Source: Pseudisothecium myosuroides (lineage: Eukaryota; Streptophyta; Bryopsida; Hypnales; Lembophyllaceae). Taken from it: a stretch of 64,000 nt of DNA. The notes below the pieces were generated by a model. It saw only the letters and a program-made list of their open reading frames with translations. It was not told the DNA's origin and searched no databases. Positions 23,300 through 35,794 of this stretch are shown piece after piece; positions within the stretch are counted from its first letter, which is position 1; the number at the start of each line of letters is the position of its first letter. Position numbers and translations under genes: made by a program. The stretch covers positions 4,404,501-4,468,500 of the forward strand of contig OX637290.1 in assembly GCA_951799445.1 (NCBI GenBank), given 5' to 3'.

Positions 23300-23720
23300 C
23301 TATTAGGGGTAGTCACACCTTCTTCAGTGCGAGCAAATTCTCCTGCAAATGAAGACGTGGCGGCTTTGAATTGGATTTCGCTTGACTCTTCAGAACCAAA
23401 TCTTCTTCTTCTGCGAAGCCCTCTCCGCGTCCATTATTCTCCTCCAGAGGAGAATAATGGACACGGAGAGGACTTCGCAAAAGAAGAAGAATATTCGGTC
23501 GCTGGAGCTTTTCACCTCCTCGTTGCTTCTCCATTGGTTCTTTGCTTTACGATGCGTTGCTTTTGCACAACTTTCGATGTATTCTTCATTTTCTTGCTCC
23601 GCTCACAAATAAGGGCGGTCACACCTTCCTCAGAAATTTAGGCTTCCCATTGGGTCTTTGTTTTTCTCATTCTTCAGAGAAATTGGGAGCAGTGAAGAAG
23701 GTGTGACTACCCCTATTGTG
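23300..23720. mobile_element. Inverted-repeat element O with a central hairpin
   Basis: Outer ends TTAGGGGTAGTCACACCTTC and GAAGGTGTGACTACCCCTA are inverted. Near its left-centre lies a 44-bp hairpin, with arms 23401-23444 and 23447-23490 and a 2-base loop. The hairpin generates similar open frames on both strands, which I do not regard as genes. Confidence 0.65.
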
Positions 23721-24561
23721 TAGGCTGAAATGGAATGATAATGTACCAATTTCCGCAAAGATAGAGTTCCATGGTGACGCTAATTCTATCGCCACACTAA
23801 TTTCGCACCCTTGCTACCTGCACAGACCAAACTGTAAGGTAAGGTACTACTGTAACTTATTCGAGTCCTCCCTCCCTCCGTCTGTCTGTCTGGTGTTGTT
23901 GGCCACCATTCCGTTCAGTCAGTTCTGACAAAGAGGATCCCCTCATTTCCAAGGAAATAGTGATATTTTAACCCCCTCATGAAATGTGCTGATTCCAAAA
24001 CGAACTCCACCCATGAGGAGCCGCCACCTCATCTGCAATGTGTCCCAGTCTCCCTTTTGTTAGCTGGTCCCCCTACTGAAGTGATGACTGCAGGAATGCA
24101 GGAATGCCTCATGGTGGCCATCCCCTTTCAGTTGTCTGCAGTGTGATGGATCCGTAATAATAATTTGGGACAGGTTATAACATCGCGACCCTAAAATATC
24201 CCGGGGCCTCGTCGGGCCACCCATTGGCAGGGGTGCTTTATTTGGGGTTCCAACTTCCAACGGCAGCCTTTTATGGCCTGAATTTTGATGTCTCCGTCTG
24301 TGTGCTGACAGTCCATGCAGTACGAGACTACAAATTTGTACCCCAAAGTCCAAACGAGGGCTTGAAATTGGAGCTTGTGAAATGAAACCAAGTGTCGACT
24401 TGAGGATGCATCATCGGGGCGGACGTACGTGCATCAAGTGACAGCAATGCAAAATCAGCTCTCTTCAGTTCCTGTGGAAGTCGTGCTTTCTGTGGTCGTC
24501 GTGACCGACTGGAGTGGACACCGAGTTTTTGTAGCAATTTTTGTAGTGTGTGATGCATGCA

Positions 24562-24970
24562 GTAATAAGTTAAGGTAGAAGCACCAGTAACCGATTTAAG
24601 CAATTTTGAAGCAGATTGTACGCAGTATGAGGTGGTGGAAATTTTTCCCATGTAGGAAGATAAGAAATATGGGGATAGCAAAATTTTCAGAATTTTATTC
24701 CCAAAAATGAAATTATTGTGAACTTTGCAAACCGAAAGTGCATTTCACCAATAGTAAATGTCTAGAGTCTTTCAATTCCGATCATAGCCAAACTACTTTC
24801 TTGCTCACTACTTCGGGGGCATGTGTCATGACCTTATTAGTCCCTACCTTGAAAAGGACAAAAAGTACAAATTCCAAGCTTGAGTTCCAACCTTGGTTGG
24901 AAATAGCGCACCTTACAGGTCGGGTATTGGGCGTGATCTGTTACTAGTGCTTCTACCTTAACCTTATTAC
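24562..24970. mobile_element. Family H MITE with 28-bp inverted ends
   Basis: Left end GTAATAAGTTAAGGTAGAAG. The right end reads GTAATAAGGTTAAGGTAGAA when reverse-complemented, and both continue GCACYAGTAAC. A related partial copy lies at 22680-23045. Confidence 0.7.
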
Positions 24971-24987
24971 GTTGTTGTGAACACTAA

Positions 24988-25433
24988 GAGACGGCTTACA
25001 TGTGGAGTTGGGGGCTGGCGGTCCTCTTTGATGACCAATACGATAAGTAATGCTAGGACTTTTTTGGAAGGCAAAATAGTGCCAAATTGCACCAGAGAAA
25101 AAATTAATTTGGCTAAAAAATGATGACAAACTGCGAAGTTTTTTTGCTAAAAAACTTCAAATTAAGGGAAAAAAAAATCTTGGATGAAATCACTAGATTG
25201 TTGATGAAAACAAAATTACTAATTTGTGATATGTGCTAATGTGATATTTTCTATTCAATATGTGGATGAAGGTTGAAATTTGGAGCACTATTATAATATT
25301 TTATAGCGCCACTTTGGCACTTCATAAAAAATGAAAGAATAAAGCCCATTTAGAACCCAAGAAAAATCAGACTCCCATCCCACTGATCATTGGTAAGGGT
25401 CACAAGCCCTTGACTCCACATGTAACCTGGCTC
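24988..25433. mobile_element. PIF/Harbinger-like MITE, TAA target duplication
   Basis: 446 bp. Ends GAGACGGCTTACATGTGGAG and, reversed, GAGCCAGGTTACATGTGGAG. TAA flanks both sides (24985-24987 and 25434-25436). The TTACATGT core of the ends is shared with the element at 4359-4539. Confidence 0.75.
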
Positions 25434-25439
25434 TAAGTA

Positions 25440-26048
25440 TCCCTTCAAATGACTTCACCTAAGACTGTAGGATGGAAAATAGTTTTTTTCATTCAATTTG
25501 TTTTTTTGAAGTTGTTTGAGTATATTTTTAGTGAATAGTATTGTGAATTCCCTTGCTATAATATCATCATTGATTTTTCTGAAGAAAAAAATGCTGAATC
25601 ATCGGATATCCCTTGTAGTGTATTTTGGCCATTTCTTGAAATATAATCTTGATGTAAATTTTAGCCAAAAAAATGATATTTTTTGAATTTAAGTTCAACT
25701 AATGAAATGAAGCTCATCAAAGTGTAGTTTCTACTCCAATTGAAAATTTCAACATTTTATAGCAATATGGACTTTGGGCCTATAACTATGGTTTGTTGAT
25801 TTTCAATTTTAGAGCGACATAATAATATAGAATATACCATGATTTTATACACTATAGTATACATCTATAGTGAAACTTTTAGTTTAAAAAAATATTTACT
25901 CTATATTTGATAAAAAAAATTCATTTTTTAATAAAAATAACAAAAAATTCAAAATTTTCCCAAAAGATTGAAAATTTGAAAACTTACAATAAACATATGA
26001 CTTCACCTTTGGAAACCAGTGGTCATGGGCTTGTCATTCTATAGTTAA
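25440..26048 (-). mobile_element. Family D TTAA element, inverted copy, left end lost
   Basis: Reverse complement of 13498-14080 over most of its length (for example GTGTAGTTTCTACTCCAATTG). It ends at TTAA 26045-26048, which the next element shares. The other end is missing next to the Harbinger-like element. Confidence 0.65.
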
Positions 26049-26286
26049 CCTTGTCTTGTAATGATGGGATGATCATGGTGGAAATTATCTTTTTGGATAC
26101 AATGTGAATCATCTAATTAAAAAACAAACTCATTGGAGGTCAAACTATTGTATAATACCCCGTATAATACCCCCCCCCCTTTTTGCACAAAATTCCACGG
26201 ATGAATGTTTGCACTCCTGTCTTACATGGAAGGATTCTTTATCATCCATCAAATACTTTGTATCCGCAGTGGTGTCATAGAATTAA
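26045..26286 (+). mobile_element. Family B TTAA MITE
   Basis: 242 bp from TTAACCTTGTCTTG to TCATAGAATTAA with the family B core. It contains a short C homopolymer (26168-26179) and a local duplication of TATAATACCCC. Confidence 0.65.
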
Positions 26287-27169
26287 TTGAAAAAATGAAT
26301 GGAGATGCATCTCTAGTTTAGGGCCTTTATCATTTCTAAAAATTCTAGAAGACCATAACTATAGGGCAGATTCAATGGAAAATAATTATAAAAATAGATA
26401 TTGAAGTTTTGGAGATTTAAAAAAAAAATTGTATGATACTTTTGTATAATAAGTTTATTTTCAGCCTGTGCCAAACCATATTTTATTGGAAATAATTAAA
26501 TAGTTTTCTAATAGAATGCCAACCCTACCCTGCACTTACAATACATATCTACTATCTTGATTATTAGCCCTTCAATGCCTTGAGATTTTATATGAAATAT
26601 AGATGTGCTAGCTATAAGATGGTTTTTTGAAGTTTGCACTAAATCCTTAAGCATTTCATAAATCAAGATGGCTTTTGCTTTTATAGACAAGCCTCTATAT
26701 ATACAATTCTTTTTGTTCCTTTCTAAAACTTTCATGTAGAATAGGGTGTCCTTTCAGCTTTTCAATGAATCAGTTTGCAAAAGAAACAAGTTTGTAGTTA
26801 GACATGTATATGTATTTTTCTGTTTCACTAAACTTTTGGAAAACTAAAACTAAATAAAATTTTAAGAAGCAAAAAAATAAAATTTCTTGAAAAATAGATC
26901 CATATTTACAAGGAAAAATCTAACTCATTTATTTATGATTAGTGATGTAAAAATTATGAGGAATTTTGTTTTACAAGCAATTATAGAATTGCATAGAGAG
27001 ATATCATATGAAGTTCATTTTTTAACTCAATTTTCACAATTTTTTGAAAACTAGAAAAATGCATTAGATGGCTTGCTACAACTTTCCTAGCATTTAGATT
27101 GGCCTATTCCAAATCCGTATTAGATTAATTAGCAATTAGTTTCTTCTATCATCTTGTGCTTCGCTAGCT

Positions 27170-27385
27170 ACACAATGAAAATGTGAGCATGTGTATATAA
27201 ATATATATCCTACAATCATTGAAGGTGCTTACAATATAAACACCTATAATATAGGTATCTATAACATAGTTACATTTATAATCATGGAAGGAATCTATAA
27301 TATAGACACCTATAACATAGGTTTATAGTCTTTTAGGCTCATCGGCTCACACTTCTAGGTTCATATAATAGCATCCCTCGTAGCT
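27170..27385 (+). repeat. Dispersed repeat P, copy 2
   Basis: Shares GAAGGTGCTTACAATATAAA and CACCTATAATATAGG with the copies at 15455 (reversed) and 28550. Ends with GGTTCATATAATAGCATCCC, a phrase that recurs near 30720. Confidence 0.6.
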
Positions 27386-28549
27386 CTATAATAATCCTTT
27401 GAAAGATCAAAATCATGTTCAATATCATTGAGTTTTTTTCTATAGATTCTCAATTCCATTTTTTGACAAAATATTGAATTCCTCAAGTTGCAAAAGATAT
27501 GAGAAAATCTCAAAAAGTTTCAAAATTGAATCTTCACAAATAGAAAGTATTGAAAAAACTTGTTGTACTACTTTGAATACTATGATCTTGGAAATACTAG
27601 AGAAGTAGGATCTAAATTTGGTGTAGAAGTAAACAAAAAAAATTTGGTGTAGAAGTAAACAAAAAAATTTGGTACAAAATGCTATAGTTAGAAGTTACAA
27701 AAAAAGTTATAAATTTGTCTATTCCTCTTGTTTTAAAAACAATTGTTTTATATTAGTTGTGCTCAAAAACACCAAAAATGCTTTAAAGCTAAGTAGTGAA
27801 TGCAATTCAATCCCAAGTGCAAGCCTCCTATTTAGAACTTCAATAGATTATCAAAGTGGCTATTTGGGAGTGCTTTTGTTCATGCATCACTCTATGGTGC
27901 TTTAAGGCTCCAAAATTATTGCTTCCTATTGAGTCTATGACAAATTGTAGGGGCTTACAGTGTGTTGCTTTTGAAAATTTATTACAAAATCTCCTAGCAT
28001 TATAAAGTTCTAATTCTACTTACAACATCTTTCATTATAATTTGCTAATATTTTTTAACAAAATTTTTACTATGTAACCATACAAAAGAGAACTTTTGAA
28101 CACTTATATTGTTGATTTATGGTGCCACTATCTCCTAGGTCTTTGGTACCAAGCTTTTATTTATTGCTTAGTGCTTAGAGACTACCTTTCTATTAGTGTA
28201 ATTGCACCTACTTGTGACTTGTTTGCAAAACCTTCTTATCTAGACTCTTGAATAAAATGTAAGTCTTCAAAATATGAAAGCCTGAAGTCATTTTAGATGC
28301 ATCTAATTTTAGCACTTTGAAATTTTATAGTTTATTCACATGCTACCTAAAAATTAATGCAAAGAAAATCTAAAATATTCTTTTGTCTTTTGAAAAAATC
28401 CAACAAAATATAAACATTATTATTACAGATATTGTGTTCAAATGTTTATTTGGGCAATTTTATACGTAGTCATGTTATTCAACAATAAAATTTTAACAAT
28501 AGAGTTTGGATGTCAATGGAACCTAAGTAAAACATGATCATTTAGAACA

Positions 28550-28755
28550 CAATGATGCTAGTGTGTGAGCATGAAAATGTAAGCATGCGAGCCTTGAGCA
28601 TATATATAAGTGGATATCCTGAAAGTGCTTATAATATAAACACCTATAATATAAGTATATGTAATATAATTATACCGTAATTATGGGAGGTTTCTATAAT
28701 ATAGACACCTATATAGGAGTACAATATAATCTTCTTGATTCATGGGCTTATTGTA
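28550..28755 (+). repeat. Dispersed repeat P, copy 3
   Basis: Begins near ATGCTAGTGTGTGAGCATG and carries GTGCTTATAATATAAACACC. It matches the other P copies in order. Boundaries approximate. Confidence 0.6.
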
Positions 28756-29524
28756 GTATATTTTTCGAAATCTAATCTTATTCAACTAAATCCGAGTTTG
28801 AACACCAGGGAATGATCTATATAAGGCTAGCGTAATGTGTTTAAAGGTCACAATGTATAAACGTGCAAAATTCAGAGACTTATTCGTTCTTAATCCCACT
28901 AAAATCTAAGGTAACACTCAAGCTGTCCATTAGTAGATGCTATTGACTAATGTATGCAGTCACAGTCCTGTCTAGTGTACTACTGGCTCGTGACAATAGT
29001 TCTGGGACAAAAGTTCAATGTGGACTGACTTGGCCATGAATGCATGTGCAATGCGGGACTTATATTATAGTACAGCCCACTATAATACTTTGAAAATAGT
29101 ACAAATATATGTATTTAATATTTCAAAACAAATTAGAGTTAAGGGTTTGGAAAGGCTTACAATAAATCACCCCAAGGCTCTAAGACAATATGAGCAGTAT
29201 CAAGGGTTAGCAACTACCTACAATACACAGAATCCAACCTTACAACATGTATATGCAATTTTCAATACAACACTCTAATACCTATAACCATGACAACTAA
29301 AACATTAATCCAAAACTAATAACCACACTTGTATCTATACCCAAACTAGGGGCACGGCCCATGGGCCGTTCGAAAAATTTGACCCCTTTTTTATTTCGTT
29401 TTAGGTCTAATTGTTTAAAGGTAAAATTCAAAGTTTCAATTTTAATATTATAGAATTTATTTCATAAGTTAGGATACCTATAGCCACTCATAACCCTATG
29501 ACTGTGCCTAAGGACCTAAGGCCG

Positions 29525-29870
29525 TGGGCCAGTCCTATGACCGTGACCGTACCCTACAACCGTGGTTGATAACCGGGCAACAGGTCGGGTGGATATCGGA
29601 GGGGTCGTGTGGGTTCGCAGCCCGCAGGCGCAAACTGCTTCGCCGCGCCCGTCTGGAAGCTCGTCGGAATCGCGACCGCAGCCACGCCTCCCAAATCTTC
29701 TCCGACGACGTCCAATTCAGGTTTGGTTTTCAAATTTGTGAGTGAAATCACTCTCGCTTACTCCAAACAGTTCGCCTCCAAGTGTGCAGCCGATTCGATT
29801 TGGGTAAATTCTTCAGATTTGAAAGAATCTATCGGCGCCTTGAATGCCGCTGTGGATCCCTAATTCGGCC
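29525..29870. other. GC-rich island of unknown origin
   Basis: About 345 bp of CpG-rich DNA (for example TTCGCCGCGCCCGTCTGG) within otherwise AT-rich DNA. Overlapping short open frames occur on both strands and one (29609-29863) runs 84 codons, but no domain is recognisable and no splice-linked exons were found. It could be a promoter remnant, a gene or retroelement fragment, or organelle- or contaminant-derived DNA. Confidence 0.5.
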
Positions 29871-32800
29871 GAAGCTTGCTCCACGCTGCAATCCAAGAAT
29901 CTGAATCGACTTTGTCCCGATGCATTTCGCAGCCTCGATCTCTACCTTCTCCTTGGTGTGCTCACCTCGAAATCACAACAGACTTCTTCCAAGTCTGCAG
30001 CAAAAGCTTGAGTTTCCGCTCCACAGACCAGACTTGCAACTTGTGCACATTCTCATGAATTCAGTCTCTGGGCAATTTCTGCATGGAAATCTCTTTTCCA
30101 AGTACTGAACACTATGCAGCAAGTTTCCGATTTCCTCACCTCACCTTTGAAACTCAAAATCTTTCAATCTCTCAGTGTTTGCCCTCACAGTCCATCTTAC
30201 TGATTGCACAAAACTCACAAATCACAATCTCAAACAGCACAAATACACTGCGCAAAACTGCGCTAAACAAAATTTTATTATTTGCCCAAACGCGCAAATT
30301 ACAGCACAAAGATCAGTGCAAAGTACATAATGAACAGCACTCAGAAAATGCGTGATGTACAGCGCACGACAACACGGGAGAAAACGATGAATAGCAGAGA
30401 GAGAGAAATGAGAGAAAAAAAACAAGTCTAAATGTTGAATTCCGGGGGTGATCTGAGAGGTCGCAGCGCTTTTCTTGTTTTCTTTTTCTTTATCTTCCTG
30501 CTTTTCTTTAACTAGCTTGTCTTTTATTTATTTATTTTCTTTTGACTGTTGTTTCTACTATAAACCAAAATATCTTTTGACTTTTTGGAACTTTTAGTGT
30601 ACTCTGGACTACTTTAACACTAAATACTCAAAATATATATAAATTATATAGGAAATGTTATAGAAACTCAAAAAAGTTCTACAAAAAGCTAAAAGCTAGA
30701 CTACACTTATGCTACTAGGCTCATATAATAGCCCTCATTTAGAGCACTGAGTCTCCTCTCCAATACGATCAAGGTCATAGACATAAGGCTAAAATGGATG
30801 GAAAGTACTATAGATCCCTTCAAGCATTTTCTAGGCACTCCTTCCTATTATGTCAAGGTAAACACACCAAAGCATGAATATCCAAACTATAACTTACCCT
30901 CCCAAACAAATCTTGCACTAACTCCATTAAATCCTATTATCAACTATAATAAATCTCATTCTACTAAAACAAATGATTGTATGTTTGTATATTGTGATGA
31001 CATTGGAATTTCAACAACCAATGGGCCAACATGATAGTTATTGATAGCCCTCAACGAGTTTGTATTTATAAAAGAGAGCTTACGGTGTTTTGAACAACAT
31101 GGCAAAAGATATTGAATTTCCAAGTTTTAATCTCATTGGTAATTAGAAAGCTAGATGGAAATTAGAAATTGGTTGCGGAGAGATACCAATATATTGGTCT
31201 ATAGAATACTTTGGCCACCATTACATTAAGCCAATACTTTGATTTTGATTTTGATTTTTTTAAATGTTTGATGATACTTACACATATTTTCGCTTTCAAA
31301 ATTTTTGTTGATATTTTATTTTTACCATTATTTTTATTTTTATTTATTTAAATTCTATTTTAAAATTCTATTTCCATCTTTAATTTAAAAATTATTTGCT
31401 AATACTTTAGTTCTACCTTTTCTTTTCTTTTAATTCAAATTTTTTTTTGCCAATACTTTTGTTATTTTCATATGCCAAAAAAATTTAAGAAGGAAAAATT
31501 TAAAACAAAATTTTATAAAATACATGATATTAAATGTTAGTGCTATAGATGATTTTCATATTTAAAGGATTGAAAATAGGTATGAAAGGAGATTAAGGGG
31601 CTTAGCTATCATTTTTGTGGCAATTATGAATGATATAAGTTACTAATATTTGTGGTACCGATACAAGGCATACTAGTTCCATACTAAAACCAATTCCTCT
31701 AAAGCACCTTCCTAGTGAATGAAGATTTCAACCTAAATCATCGATTTCATGTTACTATTTCTAAACCACTTAAGCACCATTAGTCAAGCCTTTTGGCATT
31801 CCTCTCCTATTTGCATTGCTCACCAAATAATTTTACATTTTTTTTCTTTAATGGTATTGGATTTGAACAAAGGTAGAATTATTTAACAACTTCCACGTCG
31901 TAGGTCCAAACGCCACAAAACAAAGTCTGTGCACCCCTCCTTGCCAAGAGCTTTTGAGTGGTTCCCAGAATGCCACCGGACACCTCACGGTTTGTTAGAT
32001 CTCAACATATCAAACAAAACAAAACAAGCAACCTAATTTAAGACACTATTAGTCCTCAAGGTCCTTCAACGTCACGCTACCATGCAAAAACTATTAAAAA
32101 AAACATCTTTACACATTGTAAAATATCAAAATTTATTATTCAATAACATAAAGGAAAAATATAGCTTGATATTACACCAAAATGGTTATTTTGTATGGGT
32201 GAATCACTGGCTACATCGCAAAATGAAACGCGGAGCTAACGAAAGCACAAATTCTTCATGCAAGAGCATGGAAGAATCCATTTGCAGGACGGACTCAACC
32301 GAGTACTGGTGCAACTGCAAGTGAGTTGGAGCTTGCTAGGGTTTTTGAAGACTCTTCAAGTTCCTAAATTTGGATGAAATAGATGGTGAAAGTGGACCAC
32401 GAGTGGTGATAGGCTAGAGTACCTTACTAATGCTTATATTTTGACCTAGATTGTAATATAATTCAACATATTATCAATGTTCACTTTTTTATATTATAAA
32501 TTATATTAATTTGTCAATGTATGCTTTTTTTTTCATTCATCATTTGTTTGATTTAATTTTAAACATTTAACAATGACAAAAATCTTTTGCCATTGAGATT
32601 GATCTATAAAGAACTTTTAGCCCCACTAATTAATGTTATGTAGAGTGATGGAACAATTTACATTCATAAGGATGAATGTAAAAGTAAAGTATTCATTGAA
32701 AACAAATACATTTATTCAAAAAAAGAGCATCACCAAATGTTGTGGCAATTTAGAAATTTCATCCTATATAAAAAAGTTTTGTTGGTGATTGTTCCATTAA

Positions 32801-33457
32801 AAAATTTAATTGTTATTGAACAAACAAAGCTCAAAAAAACTTTGCAGGAATTCTTCATATTGGATTCCCTTTGTTTAAGGTGACTATACTTAATTGCATC
32901 AAAATATATGCTTCTTTTTTATTTAATAACCTAAATAGAAGACATTCATTAATGTCTCATGAGGTTTGTATCACATAAATAAGAAAATATTGACAACTAC
33001 GGTATAGACTTTAGTTCTAAAATAAAAGTATGATATACAAATAATGCAATTAGGTGTATTTACCTTTGAGACACATCCAAGCACTTGTATAATTCAAATT
33101 TTATGCATTACATTAAATTACCACTATCCTTATATAGGTACCCTTGCTGCATAAAGAATACATTATGAACTTCAAAAATGGAAAATGTGAAATTTCATGG
33201 GTATCAAAATAAAATTAAGCAGATAATTACAATTATCTCTATCCAAATAAAAATTTACAACTATGGTGTCTTTCTTTTCATACAAATTTTAGTAAAATCT
33301 ATGATATATTGACTAAAATAATACAAAATCCTAGTTGATAATATTAGAATTTTTTTGAATTCTACTCCATAATTCTATTGAAAAAGTTATTCCCTTCATT
33401 TCTGAATAATATCCATATTTCCTTTGTAAACAACATAAACATGGGTATTATTTAGAA

Positions 33458-33727
33458 CATTAGAAGAATTTCAAGGCCTCCAAGAGACTGCAAGTTATCT
33501 AGCCCTGGGAACTCTGGGAACGCCTTGGAAACAATAATCTGACGTGGTCACGCGAGTGCCACGTCAGAAAATAATAAAAAAATTAATTTTTTAATTTTTT
33601 TTAATTTTTAATTTTTTTAATAAATAAATAAATTAATTAATTTTTAATTATTTTAATATTCAGATTGTTCCCAGCTGCGGGAACAGCCCTGAAACGGCCC
33701 TTTGTAGGCCTCAAAATTCTTCTAATG
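33458..33727. mobile_element. Family L MITE, copy 1
   Basis: Ends CATTAGAAGAATTTCAAGGC and CTCAAAATTCTTCTAATG are inverted. The interior has a GACGTGG...CCACGTC hairpin and an A/T-only tract. The phrase GAAACGGCCCTTT is shared with 53629-53905. Confidence 0.7.
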
Positions 33728-35794
33728 ACAAAGGTAGCATTTTGTAAGAGTGATGGACCTCAACATGTTGCTCATGATTTTTAGATCTTTTAACATTTTG
33801 ATTATTATGTCACTCTATTTCTATAGTCACATAGGGGGGCCCTTTTAAGTGGATAGTCACTCAGGCCCCAAATATTTTTGTCACTCAAAATGCAGATTAT
33901 ATATTTATTGTTAAGGCATGTGGAATAACAAACAATATGAGATAAAAAAACTACCGTGTACTATATTTTTGTATCTGTGTATTTGTATCTGATACATTGC
34001 AATATTTTTGTTTCTATATATGTATTTGCATACATCGCATATTGTATTTGTATCTATAGTATACTATATCCTTATCATATATATATATGACGTGAACGGC
34101 TATCATTATTTTTTTGGAAATTATTTTTGGGAGGGGGCTTGTAACTTTTTACTGCGGAAAAGATTGTTTTTTTTTTCAGTGAATAGTTACATGGTTACAG
34201 TTTTACATAGCCTAATATTATTTTAACTCTAAAAAAAACCTTTGCCTTTTGAGCCCCTCAAATGCATAATGTCTATTTTTGGATCAAAATTTCTATCAAA
34301 ATTTCTATATAGAAAAGTTTGTAAAAAGCACACATAGAAAAACTCAATTTCAAAGTCTTTTAAAATTTGTGAGATTTTTTTGAATTTAAGTAAAATATAA
34401 TATTAAGCAAATACTATGTGCCTATGGATGTACTTCAACTTCAAAATTCAACAAATATTATAATTTGTGAAATTTAGTTTATGTGTTTTTATACGATATA
34501 GGCACTTGTATTGAAAATTACAACACCAAAAATTAGAACTTGAATTCACTAAATAGAAGATTTGTACACCCTATGTTACCATGATCCCCTTGTGATGAGT
34601 AAAACATCCGAATGAATATTCATAAATTCAACAAAATTAAAAAAATAATTGTTTTAAAATCCAGATGGAGTTTTTTTTATTAAAGTAATATAGAATAGGA
34701 GGTTAAAAAAATTCAATTCTAAATTCAATTTTTATTACCTAAAAGTTGATTTTTATGCCATTGTCTTCAAGGAGCATTTGAAGTGCCATGGTCCCCTAGT
34801 GTCCCAAAATTGCAAGATGGATATTATTCACTTTTCCTTCAATAATTGCAAAAATTGAATATTTGAGGCCAACATTAAAAAATTAATGCATCAAAATTTG
34901 CATACGCATACCAATCGTATTTCTAGATTTGCAACAAAAATGTGCATATAAAAATTTGATTCACACCTAAAAGTGAAAAAGTGAAAAGTCAAATTGTAGC
35001 ATTTGACCCAAACATCGAAAACCACAATTTGATTTTAAGGATTTTAATGGGTTCAAAACAACATATTCAACCTATAAATTGGAAACAAATATTTTATCAT
35101 AGTATGGTCCAACTAGTCAAAAACCTCCTTGGTGCTTGAGCAAAATTTGCAAGACCCTCGTATCCACCTTCTTTCCTAAAAAAGAATATACATTCATACC
35201 TTTTGAAACTTTCTTAGGAAATAACCTAAGTTGTAAATTATAAGAAATAACCTCTATCAATGAGGTACTTTTTTTAAATTTAATCGGCGTGTAACCATAC
35301 AACCTTTCCATGGGTTTTTATATTTTGAATAATAGACTCCACTATTGCCTCTAATTAATGGCTCACTTTTATTTGGCTCTATAACTTTTGAACTTATGGA
35401 CCATTGCAAATAATTGTTTTATATCTTGGATAACAAGAAACCCATTGTAGGCTTTATATTTGTTTTAGCAATTTTGAATCTATTGCATGATTGTGTCCTA
35501 ATGCATGTCCAATTTTCTTTTCTTTTTGAACCACATGTGCGATGACTTCATTAATTCTACAGGAATTGGCATCCACTGGGTGGATTATGAAAAAATAAAA
35601 TAAAATTTGTTGAAGCAACAAATAGATCCAAGTACATTAGAATTTTTTTTGGTCAATTCTTTAATAATACAACTAGTGTGGTCACTTGGTGCTTTATGAT
35701 TATTGTGCAAGATTATGATTAAGCTTATGTAAGGATAGGAAGCCATAATTTATTTTGCCAAAAAAAATCAATTGGTTTCAATCCTAAGAAAACA
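33728..35794. other. AT-rich intergenic DNA
   Basis: Low-complexity A/T stretches and (AT)n near 34076-34089. No supported gene. Confidence 0.55.

Larger units (their letters stand above)
26287..33457. other. Gene-poor AT-rich block
   Basis: Apart from repeat P and the GC island, no supported gene. Frames at 30798-31034 and 32082-32324 (78 and 80 codons) match no family I recognise. The segment 29876-30440, 3' of the GC island, is intermediate in composition and could be part of the same unit. Confidence 0.5.

Noticed and set aside
23288..23641. 117-codon frame and a look-alike on the opposite strand
   Set aside because: Both are produced by the palindrome inside element O; the similar peptides are a hairpin artefact.
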